DNA from: Bradyrhizobium sp. NDS-1
GTDB lineage: Bacteria; Pseudomonadota; Alphaproteobacteria; Rhizobiales; Xanthobacteraceae
DNA: 64,000 nt
Direction of reading: 5' to 3'
Assembly (NCBI RefSeq): GCF_032918005.1
Contig: NZ_CP136628.1
Location: 7,487,501-7,551,500 of the forward strand
A program made the translations under genes and the position numbers. Positions 1-9,847 of this stretch are shown here, in pieces; the first letter of the stretch is position 1, and the number at the start of each line of letters is the position of its first letter. The notes beneath the pieces are model-generated. The model searched no databases. It was not told the DNA's origin and worked only from the letters and a program-made list of their open reading frames with translations.

Positions 1-480
1 GTCCTCGACGCGGTAGCGCAAAAGGTTGGCACCGGCGCTTTCGACGAGCTGGACATAGGGCAGCTTGTTCTCGAGCGCGAGCTCCTGCACCCGCAGCGTC
101 TTGTCGAGACCGTAAGGTTGCAGCGCGCCGGCATCGATGCCGGCATCGTTGGCGCTGACCATGCAGCGGATGCCCGAGACGAAACCGATGCCGGCAATGA
201 CGCCGCCGCCGGCCACGCTCTTGGCGGCATCCGGCACGTCGAACATGTAGCCGGCGAGCGTCGACAGCTCGATGAAGGGCGCGCCGGGATCGAGCACCAG
301 CGCGACGCGCTCGCGCGGCAGCAACTGTCCGCGCTTGTGGAAGCGGTCCTTCGCTGCCGCCGAAGCCGCGCGGGTGCGCTCCTCCAGCGCGCGCATGCGG
401 TCGATCAGGCCGAGCATGCCGTCGCGGTTGGCCTGGTAGGCGGCGCTGCCGGGGGAGATGGTGTTTTCGAGAATGGACAC
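1..480 (-). CDS. Acyl-CoA carboxylase, carboxyltransferase (beta) subunit, N-terminal 160 codons; runs off the window
   Basis: This is the N-terminal part of a biotin-dependent acyl-CoA carboxylase beta subunit, which moves the carboxyl group from carboxybiotin to an acyl-CoA. The frame is open from a GTG start at 480 to the window edge. A GGAG motif lies ten bases upstream of that GTG. Family hallmarks are the RGQLLPRERV segment followed by LDPGAPFIELS, a Gly-rich AGGGVIAGIG strand, and the NDAGIDAGAL and QLVESAGANL segments near the active-site crotonase fold. The family is normally about 530 residues, so roughly two thirds lies outside. With the neighbouring acyl-CoA dehydrogenases and ligase it fits a geranyl-CoA or methylcrotonyl-CoA carboxylase-like role (inference); the substrate cannot be read from this fragment. 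Confidence 0.85.
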   Translation of the reverse strand, partial: MSILENTISPGSAAYQANRDGMLGLIDRMRALEERTRAASAAAKDRFHKRGQLLPRERVALVLDPGAPFIELSTLAGYMFDVPDAAKSVAGGGVIAGIGFVSGIRCMVSANDAGIDAGALQPYGLDKTLRVQELALENKLPYVQLVESAGANLLRYRVED

Positions 481-494
481 GTTCAACTTGCTCC

Positions 495-573
495 GTCGTT
501 CCGGGGCGATGCGACAGCATCAAACCCGGAACCTCGAGATTCCGGGTTCACGCTTCGCGTGCCCCGGAATGAC
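495..573. repeat. Dispersed intergenic palindrome, family B (CCGGGG type)
   Basis: An imperfect inverted repeat. Outer arms pair CGTCGTTCCGGGGC with GCCCCGGAATGACA, and an inner AACCCGGAA pairs with TTCCGGGTT. It fills the gap between the carboxyltransferase and BKACE genes. The same core recurs at 4448 and 34834 and, in minimal form, at 56805. Confidence 0.75.
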
Positions 574-582
574 AGGATGTGG

Positions 583-1449
583 CTAGCGATTCGTCCCAAA
601 GATCTTCCGCGCCTCGGCGGGAGACGCGATCTCGCGGCCCGCACGTCTTGCGCAGGCGGCGATGGCTTCGATGAGCTGGCCGTTCGACGTCACCTTCTTG
701 CCGTCGGCGAGATAGAAGGCGTCCTCGAGGCCGGTGCGCAAATGGCCGCCGAGCTCGGCGCAGCGCTGGTGCAGCGGCCAGATCTCCTCGCGGCCGATGG
801 CGGTGACCTGGAAATGCGCCTCGGGACGCTTCAGCTTGATCAGGATCGGGAGCAGCTCCGGATCAGCAGGCATGCCGGACGCAACGCCCATGACGAAGTT
901 GTATTCGAGCGGTCCCTTGTACATGCCGACCTGGCGGTACATGCCGACGCAGCGCACGATGCCGACGTCGAAGCACTCGAACTCGGGGACGGTGCCGACC
1001 TCGTTCATGACGTCGAGATAATCCTTCACCTTCTCGACCGCGTTGTCGAACATCATCGGCGGCCAGGCCCAGGTGTTGTCGGCCTTGACCTTCAGGTAAT
1101 TCAGGGAGCCGGCGTTGCAGGCCGCGATCTCGGGCTTGGTCTCGCGGATGCAGTCCAGTGCGCCTGAGTAGTTCGGCCCCGACACGCCCGAGGTGTGATT
1201 GATGATCACGCCGGGGCAGGCTTCGCGGATCGCCTGTTGGATCTCCCTGCTGACCGCGACTTCCCAGGACGGCAGATGCCCCTTGTTCGGCGCCTGCTGG
1301 CGCAGATGGATGTGCATGATGGAGGCGCCGGCATCGAACGCTGCCTTGGCCTCGCGCGCCATCTCTTCGGGCGTCACGGGCACGTTGTGCTGCTTCGGGT
1401 CGGTGAGCACGCCGTTCAGCGCGCAGGTGATGACGGCCTTGTCGCTCAT
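583..1449 (-). CDS. Beta-keto acid cleavage enzyme (BKACE / 3-keto-5-aminohexanoate cleavage family, DUF849)
   Basis: BKACE enzymes are zinc TIM barrels that condense a beta-keto acid with acetyl-CoA, giving acetoacetate and a new acyl-CoA. The ATG at 1449 is chosen because the family begins MSDKAVITCALNG; an in-frame GTG six codons upstream is the alternative. From that start the protein has 288 residues, the normal length. The zinc-binding pair in HIHLR falls at His46 and His48, the same numbers as in the characterised Kce enzyme. The conserved NHTSG and RTGLED segments are present. It lies between an AraC regulator and a carboxylase subunit on the same strand, so it probably supplies a CoA thioester to the same catabolic route. 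Substrate specificity is not readable. Confidence 0.9.
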   Translation of the reverse strand: MSDKAVITCALNGVLTDPKQHNVPVTPEEMAREAKAAFDAGASIMHIHLRQQAPNKGHLPSWEVAVSREIQQAIREACPGVIINHTSGVSGPNYSGALDCIRETKPEIAACNAGSLNYLKVKADNTWAWPPMMFDNAVEKVKDYLDVMNEVGTVPEFECFDVGIVRCVGMYRQVGMYKGPLEYNFVMGVASGMPADPELLPILIKLKRPEAHFQVTAIGREEIWPLHQRCAELGGHLRTGLEDAFYLADGKKVTSNGQLIEAIAACARRAGREIASPAEARKIFGTNR

Positions 1450-1548
1450 GCCACTAATGTCTCGCACGTTGAGAATTCAACGGCTGCGATCATGTGATGG
1501 GCGGCATGCGGCTTCTTGCGCGGAGAAGCTGGAAAAAACGACGAATTC

Positions 1549-1637
1549 GTAGGGTGGGCAAAGGCGCCCTTGCGCCGTGCCCACCATCTTCTCGATCGCA
1601 AGAAATGCGCGGGCACGCTGCGCTTTGCGCACCCTAC
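1549..1637. repeat. Dispersed intergenic palindrome, family D (GTAGGGTGGGCA type)
   Basis: Starts GTAGGGTGGGCAAAGGCGC and ends GCGCACCCTAC, forming a long imperfect hairpin with a nested TGGGCA/TGCCCA stem. It sits in the 198-base gap downstream of the AraC gene. A shorter copy of the same core lies at 50936. Confidence 0.7.
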
Positions 1638-1647
1638 GGCAGCGGCG

Positions 1648-2448
1648 TCAACTCGCTTCCGCGAGCCGTACCGTCTCGGTGCTGCGGTAGATCGCAAGGT
1701 CGCGCGAACCGACGAAGATCGCGCGCGGCTTGAGCCCGTAGAAGCGGCGGATCGAGTGACTGAAATGCGTGGAATCGGGATAGCCGATGTCCTGCGCGAG
1801 ATGGGCGAGGTTGAGGTCCTGGTTGGCGAAGTGCAGCAGATGGCGCGCACGCTTCCAGGCGCGGAAGGAGCGGAAGGAGATGCCGGTCTCTTCCTTGAAC
1901 AGATGCAGGAAGCGCGAAGCCGAGAGCCCTGCTTCAGCCGCACAGGTGTCGGCCGTCACCGGCTCGCCGGAGAAGCGCCCGATTCGGGCGACGGCGCGGG
2001 TCACTCGCGGATCGAGCACGCGGCGCGGAAGCGCCTCGCCGAAGCACATCTCGTCGAACTCGGCGGTGGTGATATCGCCATAGCGGCGCCGGCGCAGCAA
2101 CGTGTAAGCGGCCAGGATCTTGCGGGCATAGGCGGCCTTGTCCGGTCCCCGCAGCCGCTCGGCCAGGATTTCGATCATGCCATCCGGCATGCTCTCCGGC
2201 TCCAGCGTGACGCTGATGACGGTGCGGTAATCGCTGGCAATGGTGTGCCGCTGGTTCGGCAGGGTCACGATTAATTCGTCCGACGTGTGAACGTCGTCGA
2301 TCGTCAGGTGCAGGCTGCCCTTCACCGCCACATAGACATGGCAGCACCCGGGGGTCCGCTTGCGAGGGCGACCGAGCAGGCCGGCATAGAATACCCGCTC
2401 CGGCGTGATCAGCATTAGATGGTCGGATTCGCGACCTTTATCTTCCAT
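1648..2448 (-). CDS. AraC-family transcriptional regulator
   Basis: A 266-residue regulator with an N-terminal cupin-like sensing region (about 15-110) and a C-terminal double helix-turn-helix (about 165-262). The second recognition part shows the AraC signature: FxxxTGISFRSFRAW, then LAQDIGYPDSTHFSHSIRRFYGLKP. The start is supported by AGGAGG seven bases before the ATG. It lies inside the acyl-CoA cluster on the same strand, so it most likely controls that cluster and perhaps itself. A pair of 14-base direct repeats upstream (2512-2544) has the geometry expected of an AraC operator. The effector ligand is unknown. Confidence 0.9.
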   Translation of the reverse strand: MEDKGRESDHLMLITPERVFYAGLLGRPRKRTPGCCHVYVAVKGSLHLTIDDVHTSDELIVTLPNQRHTIASDYRTVISVTLEPESMPDGMIEILAERLRGPDKAAYARKILAAYTLLRRRRYGDITTAEFDEMCFGEALPRRVLDPRVTRAVARIGRFSGEPVTADTCAAEAGLSASRFLHLFKEETGISFRSFRAWKRARHLLHFANQDLNLAHLAQDIGYPDSTHFSHSIRRFYGLKPRAIFVGSRDLAIYRSTETVRLAEAS

Positions 2449-2511
2449 TGGGATCCTCCTCGCGCGGCTCTCAGGCCGCTGCGGACGGAGGTCACCTTAG
2501 CGGAAATTCAG

Positions 2512-2544
2512 GCGCTGTCACGACGGGATAGCGCTGTCATGACG
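2512..2544. promoter_or_regulatory. Tandem direct repeat, candidate AraC-type operator
   Basis: GCGCTGTCACGACG at 2512-2525 is repeated as GCGCTGTCATGACG at 2531-2544. They match at 13 of 14 bases and start 19 bases apart, about two helical turns. The pair lies 64-96 bases upstream of the AraC gene start. Direct half-sites two turns apart are typical of AraC/XylS operators; assignment to this regulator is inference. Confidence 0.45.
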
Positions 2545-2588
2545 CGTAAAGCGTTGGCATTCCAGGAGGCGACATGCCTGCCCGGAAC

Positions 2589-2614
2589 CGTCATGGGACG
2601 GTAGTCCCATGACG
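2589..2614. terminator. Perfect 11-bp inverted repeat just downstream of the GST gene
   Basis: Arms CGTCATGGGAC and GTCCCATGACG flank a four-base GGTA loop, five bases beyond the GST stop. There is no T-run, so it may be a 3'-end hairpin of the GST transcript or an operator in the AraC upstream region. Confidence 0.4.
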
Positions 2615-2619
2615 TTAGC

Positions 2620-3275
2620 TCACGCCCTCGCCCTTGGCGCAACATTCTGCTCGACACCGGCCTTTTGCTCCGCAGCAACCGCGCGCTTGAATCCGTCGCG
2701 CTGCTGCAGGCGCGCCCAATAGGCTGCGACATTTGGCCCGAAATCCTTGGCGATGCCGATATTGTCGGCCAGGCGAAGCGCGTAACCGATGACGATGTCA
2801 GCGGCGGTGAAGCGGCCCGCGCACAAGGTTTCGGCATTGCCGGTCGCTGCCTCGACGGCGCGCAGCCGACCCAGGAACCATTTATGGTAATCGCCGGCGA
2901 CTTGCGGGTTGCGCCGCTCCTCCGGCTCGAGCTGGCTATACCGAAGCACCAGCGTTTGCGGGAAGGTTAACGTGGCGTCGCTGAAGTACATCCAGTTCAG
3001 GAAGGCGCCATAGGCCGGATCCTCCGGCCCCACCATCAGCGGCGTCGGTCCATGTTTGATGCCGAGATAGTAGCAGATGCCGGAGGACTCCGTCATCCTG
3101 GTCTCGCCGTCGATCATGAATGGAATCGTGCCCAGCGGATTGACCGCAAGGTATTCCTTGGCGAGCACCCGTGGTGGGAATGGCAGCATCTTCAATTCGT
3201 ATGGCAGCCCCATCTCCTCCAGCATCCAGAGCGGACGGAACGAGCGCGCTGCGTCGCAATGATAGAGCGTGATCA

Positions 3276-3276
<1 letters not shown>
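2620..3276 (-). CDS. Glutathione S-transferase family protein
   Basis: A 218-residue cytosolic GST-fold protein. The N-terminal thioredoxin-like domain (about 1-80) begins MITLYHCDAAR and carries the NPLGTIP cis-proline loop (about 46-52). The ESSGICYYL segment supplies the glutathione gamma-glutamyl contact. The C-terminal helical domain contains the usual FTAADIVIGYAL helix. Its ATG overlaps the stop of the upstream acyl-CoA dehydrogenase (TGATG), a sign of translational coupling, so it is co-expressed with the dehydrogenases. It may detoxify or conjugate a reactive pathway intermediate (inference). No substrate can be assigned. Confidence 0.88.
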
Positions 3277-4439
<1,163 letters not shown>

Positions 4440-4447
4440 TTTGCTCC

Positions 4448-4547
4448 TGTCATTCCGGGGCGGCGCGAAGCGTCGAACCCGGAATCTCGATATGTGGGAC
4501 TCAGCTCTAGGTCCCGGGTTCGCGCTCCGCGCGCCCCGGGACGACAC
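4448..4547. repeat. Dispersed intergenic palindrome, family B
   Basis: TGTCATTCCGGGGCGGCGCG at one end pairs imperfectly with GCGCCCCGGGACGACA at the other, with AACCCGGAA and TCCCGGGTT inside. It occupies almost the whole gap between the two dehydrogenase genes and would be transcribed if they form one operon. Confidence 0.75.
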
Positions 4548-4550
4548 GTT

Positions 4551-5687
4551 TCACAACCCCATCTGCCGGCTCGCCAGATCCTTCATGATCTCCTCGGTGC
4601 CGCCGCCGATGGCGTTGACCTTGACCTCGCGGTAGATGCGCTCGGCCTTGATGCCGCGCATGAAGCCGGCGCCGCCGAAGATCTGCACGGCTTCCGAGGC
4701 GCAGAACGCCATGGTCTGCGTCGCCTGGTTCTTCATCATGCAGATTTCGGCGACCGGGCTTTCGCCCTGCTCGAGCCGCCAGGCCAGCACCTCCAGCATC
4801 GCCTGGGACGCTGCGACCTTCTGCGCCATGTCGACGATCTTGTGGCGGATGACCTGGTGCTGCGCGAGCGGCTTGCCGAAGGTCTTGCGCTCCCGGGCAT
4901 AGGCGACCGCCTCGTCGAGACAGACCCGGGCGAACGCGGTGCAGCTTGCCGCCATGCCCATGCGCTCGCTGTTGAAATTCTGCATGATGATCTTGAAGCC
5001 CTGACCTTCCTCGCCGATCAGATTCTCGGCCGGCACGCGACACTCGTCGAAATGCAGGGTCGCGGTGTCGGAGGCCCACCAGCCCATCTTCTTCAGCTTG
5101 GTCCGCGACAGGCCGGGCGTGTCGCCTTCGATCAGGAGCAGGCTGACGCCGCCGGCCCCCTCGCCGCCCGTACGCACCGCAACGGTCAGATAGTCGGCGC
5201 GCATTCCTGAGGTGATGAAGGTCTTCTCTCCGCTCACGACGTAGTGATCACCGTCGCGTCGCGCGCTTGTGCTGAGGTTCGCGACATCGGAGCCGCCGCC
5301 CGGCTCGGTGATCGCGAGCGCGGAGATTTTCTCGCCTGCGAGCACTTGCGGCAGCACCCGTGCCCTGACCTCAGGGCTGGCAGCGCGCGCGATGGGCGGC
5401 GAACCGATGGTGTGGCTCATCAAGCTCGCGCTTATGCCGCCCGCGCCGGCTCGCGCCAGCTCCTGACTGGCCACGATCTTCATGAACTGATCGGCGGCGA
5501 CTCCGCCATATTCTTCAGGAAATCCCAGTCCCAACAGGCCGATCTCGGCCGCCTTGCGATAGAGCGGGCGCGGAAATTCACCGGCCTCGTCCCATTCATG
5601 CGCGAACGGGGCGATCTCTTTTTCGACGAAGCGGCGCATCATTTCGCGGAAGGCATCATGCTCGGCGGTATAGAACGGGCTCTTCAT
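4551..5687 (-). CDS. Acyl-CoA dehydrogenase (second paralogue; AtuD/IVD-like)
   Basis: A second FAD-dependent acyl-CoA dehydrogenase of 378 residues. The ATG at 5687 (MKSPFYTAEHDAFR) is preferred over an upstream in-frame start because it matches the family N-terminus. Visible signatures are ALAITEPGGGSDVA, the FITSGMRADY strand, ARERKTFGKPL and QIFGGAGFMRG. The C-terminal AIGGGTEEIM again lacks the MCAD-type Glu, and NSERMGMAA carries the likely catalytic Glu. Two such enzymes beside a carboxylase and a ligase resemble acyclic-terpenoid (Atu) or branched-chain acid (Liu) degradation; that is inference. It is transcribed away from the acyl-CoA synthetase at 5950, with which it shares an upstream region. 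Confidence 0.92.
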   Translation of the reverse strand: MKSPFYTAEHDAFREMMRRFVEKEIAPFAHEWDEAGEFPRPLYRKAAEIGLLGLGFPEEYGGVAADQFMKIVASQELARAGAGGISASLMSHTIGSPPIARAASPEVRARVLPQVLAGEKISALAITEPGGGSDVANLSTSARRDGDHYVVSGEKTFITSGMRADYLTVAVRTGGEGAGGVSLLLIEGDTPGLSRTKLKKMGWWASDTATLHFDECRVPAENLIGEEGQGFKIIMQNFNSERMGMAASCTAFARVCLDEAVAYARERKTFGKPLAQHQVIRHKIVDMAQKVAASQAMLEVLAWRLEQGESPVAEICMMKNQATQTMAFCASEAVQIFGGAGFMRGIKAERIYREVKVNAIGGGTEEIMKDLASRQMGL

Positions 5688-5949
5688 TGCGCTTTCGCCT
5701 CGCTGACGGATTCGTCCTGTCCACCATCGCCGGAACACGGGCGGTTACTTGCGTGGAGTGGCTGACCGGCAACGGCACTTCGCAGGACATGGCCAGCAAC
5801 TCAACGCAAGACGATTTTGACCCCTCGCGCGCCAACTCCAAGGCAAAAAAGCGCTGCTGTGCAAACTCCGGCGGGCCTCAGGGCCCCGCCGGGCATGGTG
5901 CAGAGGCAGCAAGGAAAAGGGCGGCACACGACCGCCGAGGGAGGATTGT
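5688..5949. promoter_or_regulatory. Divergent promoter region with a GC-rich hairpin at 5868-5892
   Basis: This 262-base gap separates the dehydrogenase operon (minus) from the acyl-CoA synthetase (plus) and must hold both promoters. CCGGCGGGCC (5868-5877) pairs with GGCCCCGCCGG (5882-5892) around a four-base loop, with one bulged base. The hairpin lies about 57 bases before the synthetase start, probably in its leader. I could not identify convincing -35/-10 boxes. Confidence 0.4.
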
Positions 5950-7500
5950 TTGACCGTTCGTTACTACGACTGGATCGTCCATCATGGCCGCCGCACGCCT
6001 GACAAGGTCGCGGTCATCGACCTCGCGAGCGAGCGCCGCTTCACCTATGCGCAGCTCGATGCCCGCGTCTCGCGCCTCGCCTCGTTCCTGCGCCACACGC
6101 TCAACGTCTCCCGCGGCGACCGCGTCGCGGTGCTGGCGCTGAACACCACCGATACGCTGGAGGTGCAGTTCGCCTGCGGGCGGCTAGGCGCCATCTTCGT
6201 GCCGCTGAACACCCGCCTCACCGTTCCCGAGCTGCAGTTCATCACGGCTGACTGCGCGCCGAAGGTGATGATCCACGACACCGACCTGACGGACACCGCC
6301 CTTGCCGTCGCAAAGCTCTGCGGCATCGCGACCAGCCTGCTGCTCGGCCCGGCCGGCAGCTATGAGGCCGGCATCGCCGCCGCAAAGCCGATCGAGCGCG
6401 CCGAGGAAGTCACCCTCGATGATGTCTCGACCATCATGTACACGTCGGGCACGACGGGGCATCCCAAGGGCGCGACCATTACTCATGGCATGACCTTCTG
6501 GAATTGCGTCAATCTCGGCGGCCCCGCCTGTATCGGCCCGTCGTCGGTGCTGCTCACCGTGCTGCCGCTGTTCCACACCGGCGGACTGAATTGCTACACC
6601 AATCCGGTGCTGCATGCCGGCGGCACCGTGATGATCATGCGCGCCTTCGATCCCGGCACCGCGCTCGGCCTGATCAACGATCCCGCGCAGGGCATCAACG
6701 TGTTCTTCGGCGTGCCTGCGATCTACCAGTTCATGGCGCAGCATCCGTCTTTCCCGACGACCGATCTCAGCCGGCTGATCGTCGGTGGCGTCGGCGGCGC
6801 GCCGATGCCGGTGCCGCTGCTCAAGGTCTGGGAGGCGCGCGGCGTTGCGCTCCAGCAGGGCTATGGCATGACTGAGACCTCGCCCGCCGTGCTGGTGCTC
6901 GACCGCGAGGATGCGGCGCGGAAAGCCGGCTCCGCCGGCAAGCCGGTGCTGCATACCGAGGTCCGCATCGTACGGCCCGACGGCAGCGATGCCGATGTGG
7001 GCGAGCTCGGTGAACTCTGGGTCAAGGGACCCAACATCACGCCGGGCTACTGGAACAGGCCGGAGGCGAACAAGACCTCCTTCACGGATGGCTGGCTGCA
7101 TACGGGCGATGCCACGCGCGTCGACGAGGAGGGGTTCTACTACATCGTCGACCGCTGGAAGGACATGTACATTTCCGGCGGCGAGAACGTCTATCCGGCC
7201 GAGGTCGAGAACGTCCTGCACCAGCTCGATGCCATCGCTGAAGCTGCCGTGATCGGTATCCCCGATCCGCAATGGGGCGAGGTCGGTCTTGCCATCGTCG
7301 CGGTCAAGCCCGGCCAGAAGCTGACCGAGGCTGAAGTGCACACGCACTGCACAACCAATCTGGCGCGGTTCAAATGCCCGCGCCAGATCCGCTTCGTCGA
7401 GGCGCTGCCGCGCAACGCAACCGGCAAGATCCACAAGCCGACCTTGCGCAAGGAGTTCTCGGTAGCCTCCGAAGTCGACAAGAAAGCCGCCAACGCCTGA
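5950..7500 (+). CDS. AMP-forming acyl-CoA synthetase / ligase
   Basis: A 516-residue class I adenylate-forming enzyme that activates a carboxylic acid with ATP and then forms the CoA thioester. It starts with TTG at 5950, preceded by GGGAGG. Core motifs are in order: MYTSGTTGHPKG (P-loop-like), QGYGMTETSP, GWLHTGD, the hinge region VDRWKDMYISGGENVYPAEVE, and the C-terminal RNATGKIHK that carries the catalytic lysine. It is divergent from the two acyl-CoA dehydrogenases and presumably supplies their acyl-CoA substrate. Chain type (medium, aromatic or branched) cannot be determined by eye. Confidence 0.93.
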   Translation: MTVRYYDWIVHHGRRTPDKVAVIDLASERRFTYAQLDARVSRLASFLRHTLNVSRGDRVAVLALNTTDTLEVQFACGRLGAIFVPLNTRLTVPELQFITADCAPKVMIHDTDLTDTALAVAKLCGIATSLLLGPAGSYEAGIAAAKPIERAEEVTLDDVSTIMYTSGTTGHPKGATITHGMTFWNCVNLGGPACIGPSSVLLTVLPLFHTGGLNCYTNPVLHAGGTVMIMRAFDPGTALGLINDPAQGINVFFGVPAIYQFMAQHPSFPTTDLSRLIVGGVGGAPMPVPLLKVWEARGVALQQGYGMTETSPAVLVLDREDAARKAGSAGKPVLHTEVRIVRPDGSDADVGELGELWVKGPNITPGYWNRPEANKTSFTDGWLHTGDATRVDEEGFYYIVDRWKDMYISGGENVYPAEVENVLHQLDAIAEAAVIGIPDPQWGEVGLAIVAVKPGQKLTEAEVHTHCTTNLARFKCPRQIRFVEALPRNATGKIHKPTLRKEFSVASEVDKKAANA

Positions 7501-7539
7501 TCAAAGCATGTCCTTGCCCCAAATGCAGAGCCGCCCCGC

Positions 7540-9024
7540 TCAGGGCTGAATTGAAGCTCCGATGTCCTGGCTCACCTCGATGGACGCCACAGAAAGGCCA
7601 AGGCGGCGGGGATCGCCGATGCCCCTGAACACGGGGCATGACCATGCAAGGATCGCGATGCCTGAGGGCGGCAGGTCGAGGCGCAGCGTGTAGCTGTCTG
7701 GGCCGATTGCGATTGCAGAGGCATCCACGCGCGCACCGTTGACATAGAAATGCGCACCGATCTCGCGCAGCGGCTCGCGCAAGACTGGACTTTGGATACG
7801 AACGGTGTTGCGGCCCGCGCTCCCCTGGATGCGGACTGCAGCCTGCGGCTCGCTCCAGCGGAAGATGTGCCCCGATGACGATTCGAGGGCATGAAAGCCG
7901 GCTTGTCCGAGAACGCGATCTCCCAAGAATCTCGCCGCCGGCCCCGCTGGTCCGGCAATGCGACGAATGCATTCAAGCCGCTGCAGATGGATCAGCGCGG
8001 CGATGTAGCGTCTCATCGAGCGTGCGATCGCTTCGCTCTGTCCGATCACCATCAGCGCGCACAAACCGAAATACGCCTGCATCACCGCCAGCCGCGCGGC
8101 GACGCGCGACCCGAGATCTCCGCACAACGCCAGTGCACCCCAGCGCCGGAAGGCGCGCAATTTTTCCCCAGGCCGCTTCCGGCCGCGACCTGCAAAGCCG
8201 TCATGCACGAGCGCGTTCAACGCCGCGCGGGCGAGCGATACGTCGAATCCGGCCCACTCGACCCATTCAACGGGAACTTCGAGCAGCTCGCTGCCGGGAT
8301 CACGGCGTGCCTCGCCGAGATAGCGAATCTCGCCCTGAACGAAATCGAGCGTGAACGTCTTCAGTTCGCCGAGCTCGCCGACGTAATAGTGATGGAAGCG
8401 CGCCTCTTCCAGATAACCGATGGCATAGCCTTTCGCGTGATAGGCTGCCGCCAGTACCCATTCGGCGAAATGGCCGAGTTCCTCCCGCAAGCCTCCGCAT
8501 TCCCAGTAGACGTCCCGCCGCGTCACGAAGCACTGATCGAGCACTTTTCGCCAGGGATGCTGCTTCATGCCGAACTCGATGTCGGCCTGGTACATCGCAG
8601 CCTCTGCCACGGACAACCGATTATGGCAGATCGGGACCGAATGGCAGGAAAAGCCGGCCCAGTCCGGATGAGCCTCGATAGCGCGGATGCACAGTTCGAT
8701 CACGCCGGGCTCGGGCCAACAATGCGACTCCGTGAAGAACAGATGGCTACCGCGGGCCTTGGTCGCGCCGAATGCGCACAGCCCGATGTCGTGTTCGGAG
8801 TCGGTGAACTCGAGGCGAGCCCTGTCACCGGCCAGCGCCTTCAACTCTTCGCGCGCCCTGAAATCGGGCGGCACGACCAGGATGATTTCGTAGAGAGACT
8901 TGTCCGCGGTCTGCGATGTCCAACCCAGCCAGGACTGCTCCCATTGCCCGCGGTGATATTCGAGCGGAATGATGATGGAGAACAGCGGAGATCCGCCGCC
9001 GTATCGCCCGGTCCCGTCCTGCAT
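7540..9024 (-). CDS. Glycosyltransferase family 2-like protein with C-terminal accessory module
   Basis: A 494-residue protein. Residues about 13-130 are a GT-A nucleotide-sugar domain: SIIIPLEYHRG start, DIGLCAFGATKARG, and FFTESHCWPEPG in place of the usual DxD strand. A helical middle region follows. A C-terminal module from about residue 387 starts FRWSEPQ and ends DPRRLGLSVASIEV, a compact beta-rich segment. A similar WSEP...DPR...LGL module ends the other glycosyltransferase at 14205-15854. Because the canonical metal-binding acidic pair is not obvious, donor and activity are uncertain. It lies downstream of the XRE gene on the same strand (52-base gap) and converges on the acyl-CoA synthetase. 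A role in cell-surface glycan assembly is inferred. Confidence 0.75.
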   Translation of the reverse strand: MQDGTGRYGGGSPLFSIIIPLEYHRGQWEQSWLGWTSQTADKSLYEIILVVPPDFRAREELKALAGDRARLEFTDSEHDIGLCAFGATKARGSHLFFTESHCWPEPGVIELCIRAIEAHPDWAGFSCHSVPICHNRLSVAEAAMYQADIEFGMKQHPWRKVLDQCFVTRRDVYWECGGLREELGHFAEWVLAAAYHAKGYAIGYLEEARFHHYYVGELGELKTFTLDFVQGEIRYLGEARRDPGSELLEVPVEWVEWAGFDVSLARAALNALVHDGFAGRGRKRPGEKLRAFRRWGALALCGDLGSRVAARLAVMQAYFGLCALMVIGQSEAIARSMRRYIAALIHLQRLECIRRIAGPAGPAARFLGDRVLGQAGFHALESSSGHIFRWSEPQAAVRIQGSAGRNTVRIQSPVLREPLREIGAHFYVNGARVDASAIAIGPDSYTLRLDLPPSGIAILAWSCPVFRGIGDPRRLGLSVASIEVSQDIGASIQP

Positions 9025-9076
9025 GGACTATCCTTATAGACGCACGCCAGGCCGGTGCAGGACTATTTCTTGCGGA

Positions 9077-9847
9077 CTATACCGTCAAAAACAGCGCGAA
9101 TGGCTCTTCTACCGTGCGTCGCAGGTGCTTTCGATACAAGGCATGGTTGGCGTCGTCGGGCGCAACGCGTCCCAGGGACGGCTTCGGGACGTTTTTGAGC
9201 GGCACGTAGGCGATCGGCGCCGCGATCGGCGTGAGCTGCGAGCCGGGGCCCGCGCGCAGCGTCGAGATGATGCCGTACATCTCGCCGGCAACCGTCGGCC
9301 GCGACACCGTGATCACGCGATGCTGGCCGTGCTTGATGATGACGAGGTAGATGAAGCCGGACTGATGGGGAACGGCGACCTCGCCGGTGTGCTCGTAGGC
9401 GGCGTCGGTCCGATCGCCCTCGCGGAAGACCAGCGAAGAGATTTTCGGCTCCCAGGCGATCTCGGTGCGATAGGCGAAGATCGCATCCTTGTCGCCGAAC
9501 GACGGCCGCAGCGTGATGTAGACGTCCTCAAGCCAGCTCACGGCGCGATGCGCATAGGAGCCAAGGCTGTCAGGCGCGACATCGTTTGCGGGCGGCGGCG
9601 TCACCACGACGACGCTCTTGCGCAAGGAGACGCCCAGCGCCTGCTCCAGCCGGACCGTCGTCGCCAGCGTGAACGGTCGGCGGCCGCCAAGGACCTTCTC
9701 CAATGTCGACAGGCTGAGCTTGGCCTGCTCGGCCAGCGCCTGCCGGGAGATCCGGCGTCTGGCGAGCTCCTCGCGAATGGTCTCGGCGATCTCGCGGCTT
9801 TGCTCGTCCGAAAGCTGCTTGTCGGTGAGTTTATCCTGCGTCTGCAT
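9077..9847 (-). CDS. XRE-type helix-turn-helix transcriptional regulator with unassigned C-terminal domain
   Basis: The ATG at 9847 gives MQTQDKLTDKQ and 256 residues; an earlier in-frame start 20 codons upstream is less likely. The HTH lies at about residues 20-75 (ISRQALAEQAKLSLSTLEKVLGG, then an RLEQALGVSL helix), typical of Cro/C1-type repressors. Residues about 95-256 form a beta-rich domain with strands such as SGFIYLVIIK and HRVITVSRP. This looks like a ligand-binding or dimerisation domain, which I do not recognise by name. The gene is divergent from the sortase-substrate gene (10032) across 184 bases, so local control of that system is a reasonable hypothesis. Confidence 0.78.
   Translation of the reverse strand: MQTQDKLTDKQLSDEQSREIAETIREELARRRISRQALAEQAKLSLSTLEKVLGGRRPFTLATTVRLEQALGVSLRKSVVVVTPPPANDVAPDSLGSYAHRAVSWLEDVYITLRPSFGDKDAIFAYRTEIAWEPKISSLVFREGDRTDAAYEHTGEVAVPHQSGFIYLVIIKHGQHRVITVSRPTVAGEMYGIISTLRAGPGSQLTPIAAPIAYVPLKNVPKPSLGRVAPDDANHALYRKHLRRTVEEPFALFLTV

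Noticed and set aside
118..1167. A long plus-strand open frame opposite the carboxyltransferase and BKACE genes
   Set aside because: It is Arg/Ala/Gly/His-rich, crosses a palindromic repeat, and is antisense to two genes with clear family motifs; a GC-bias shadow.
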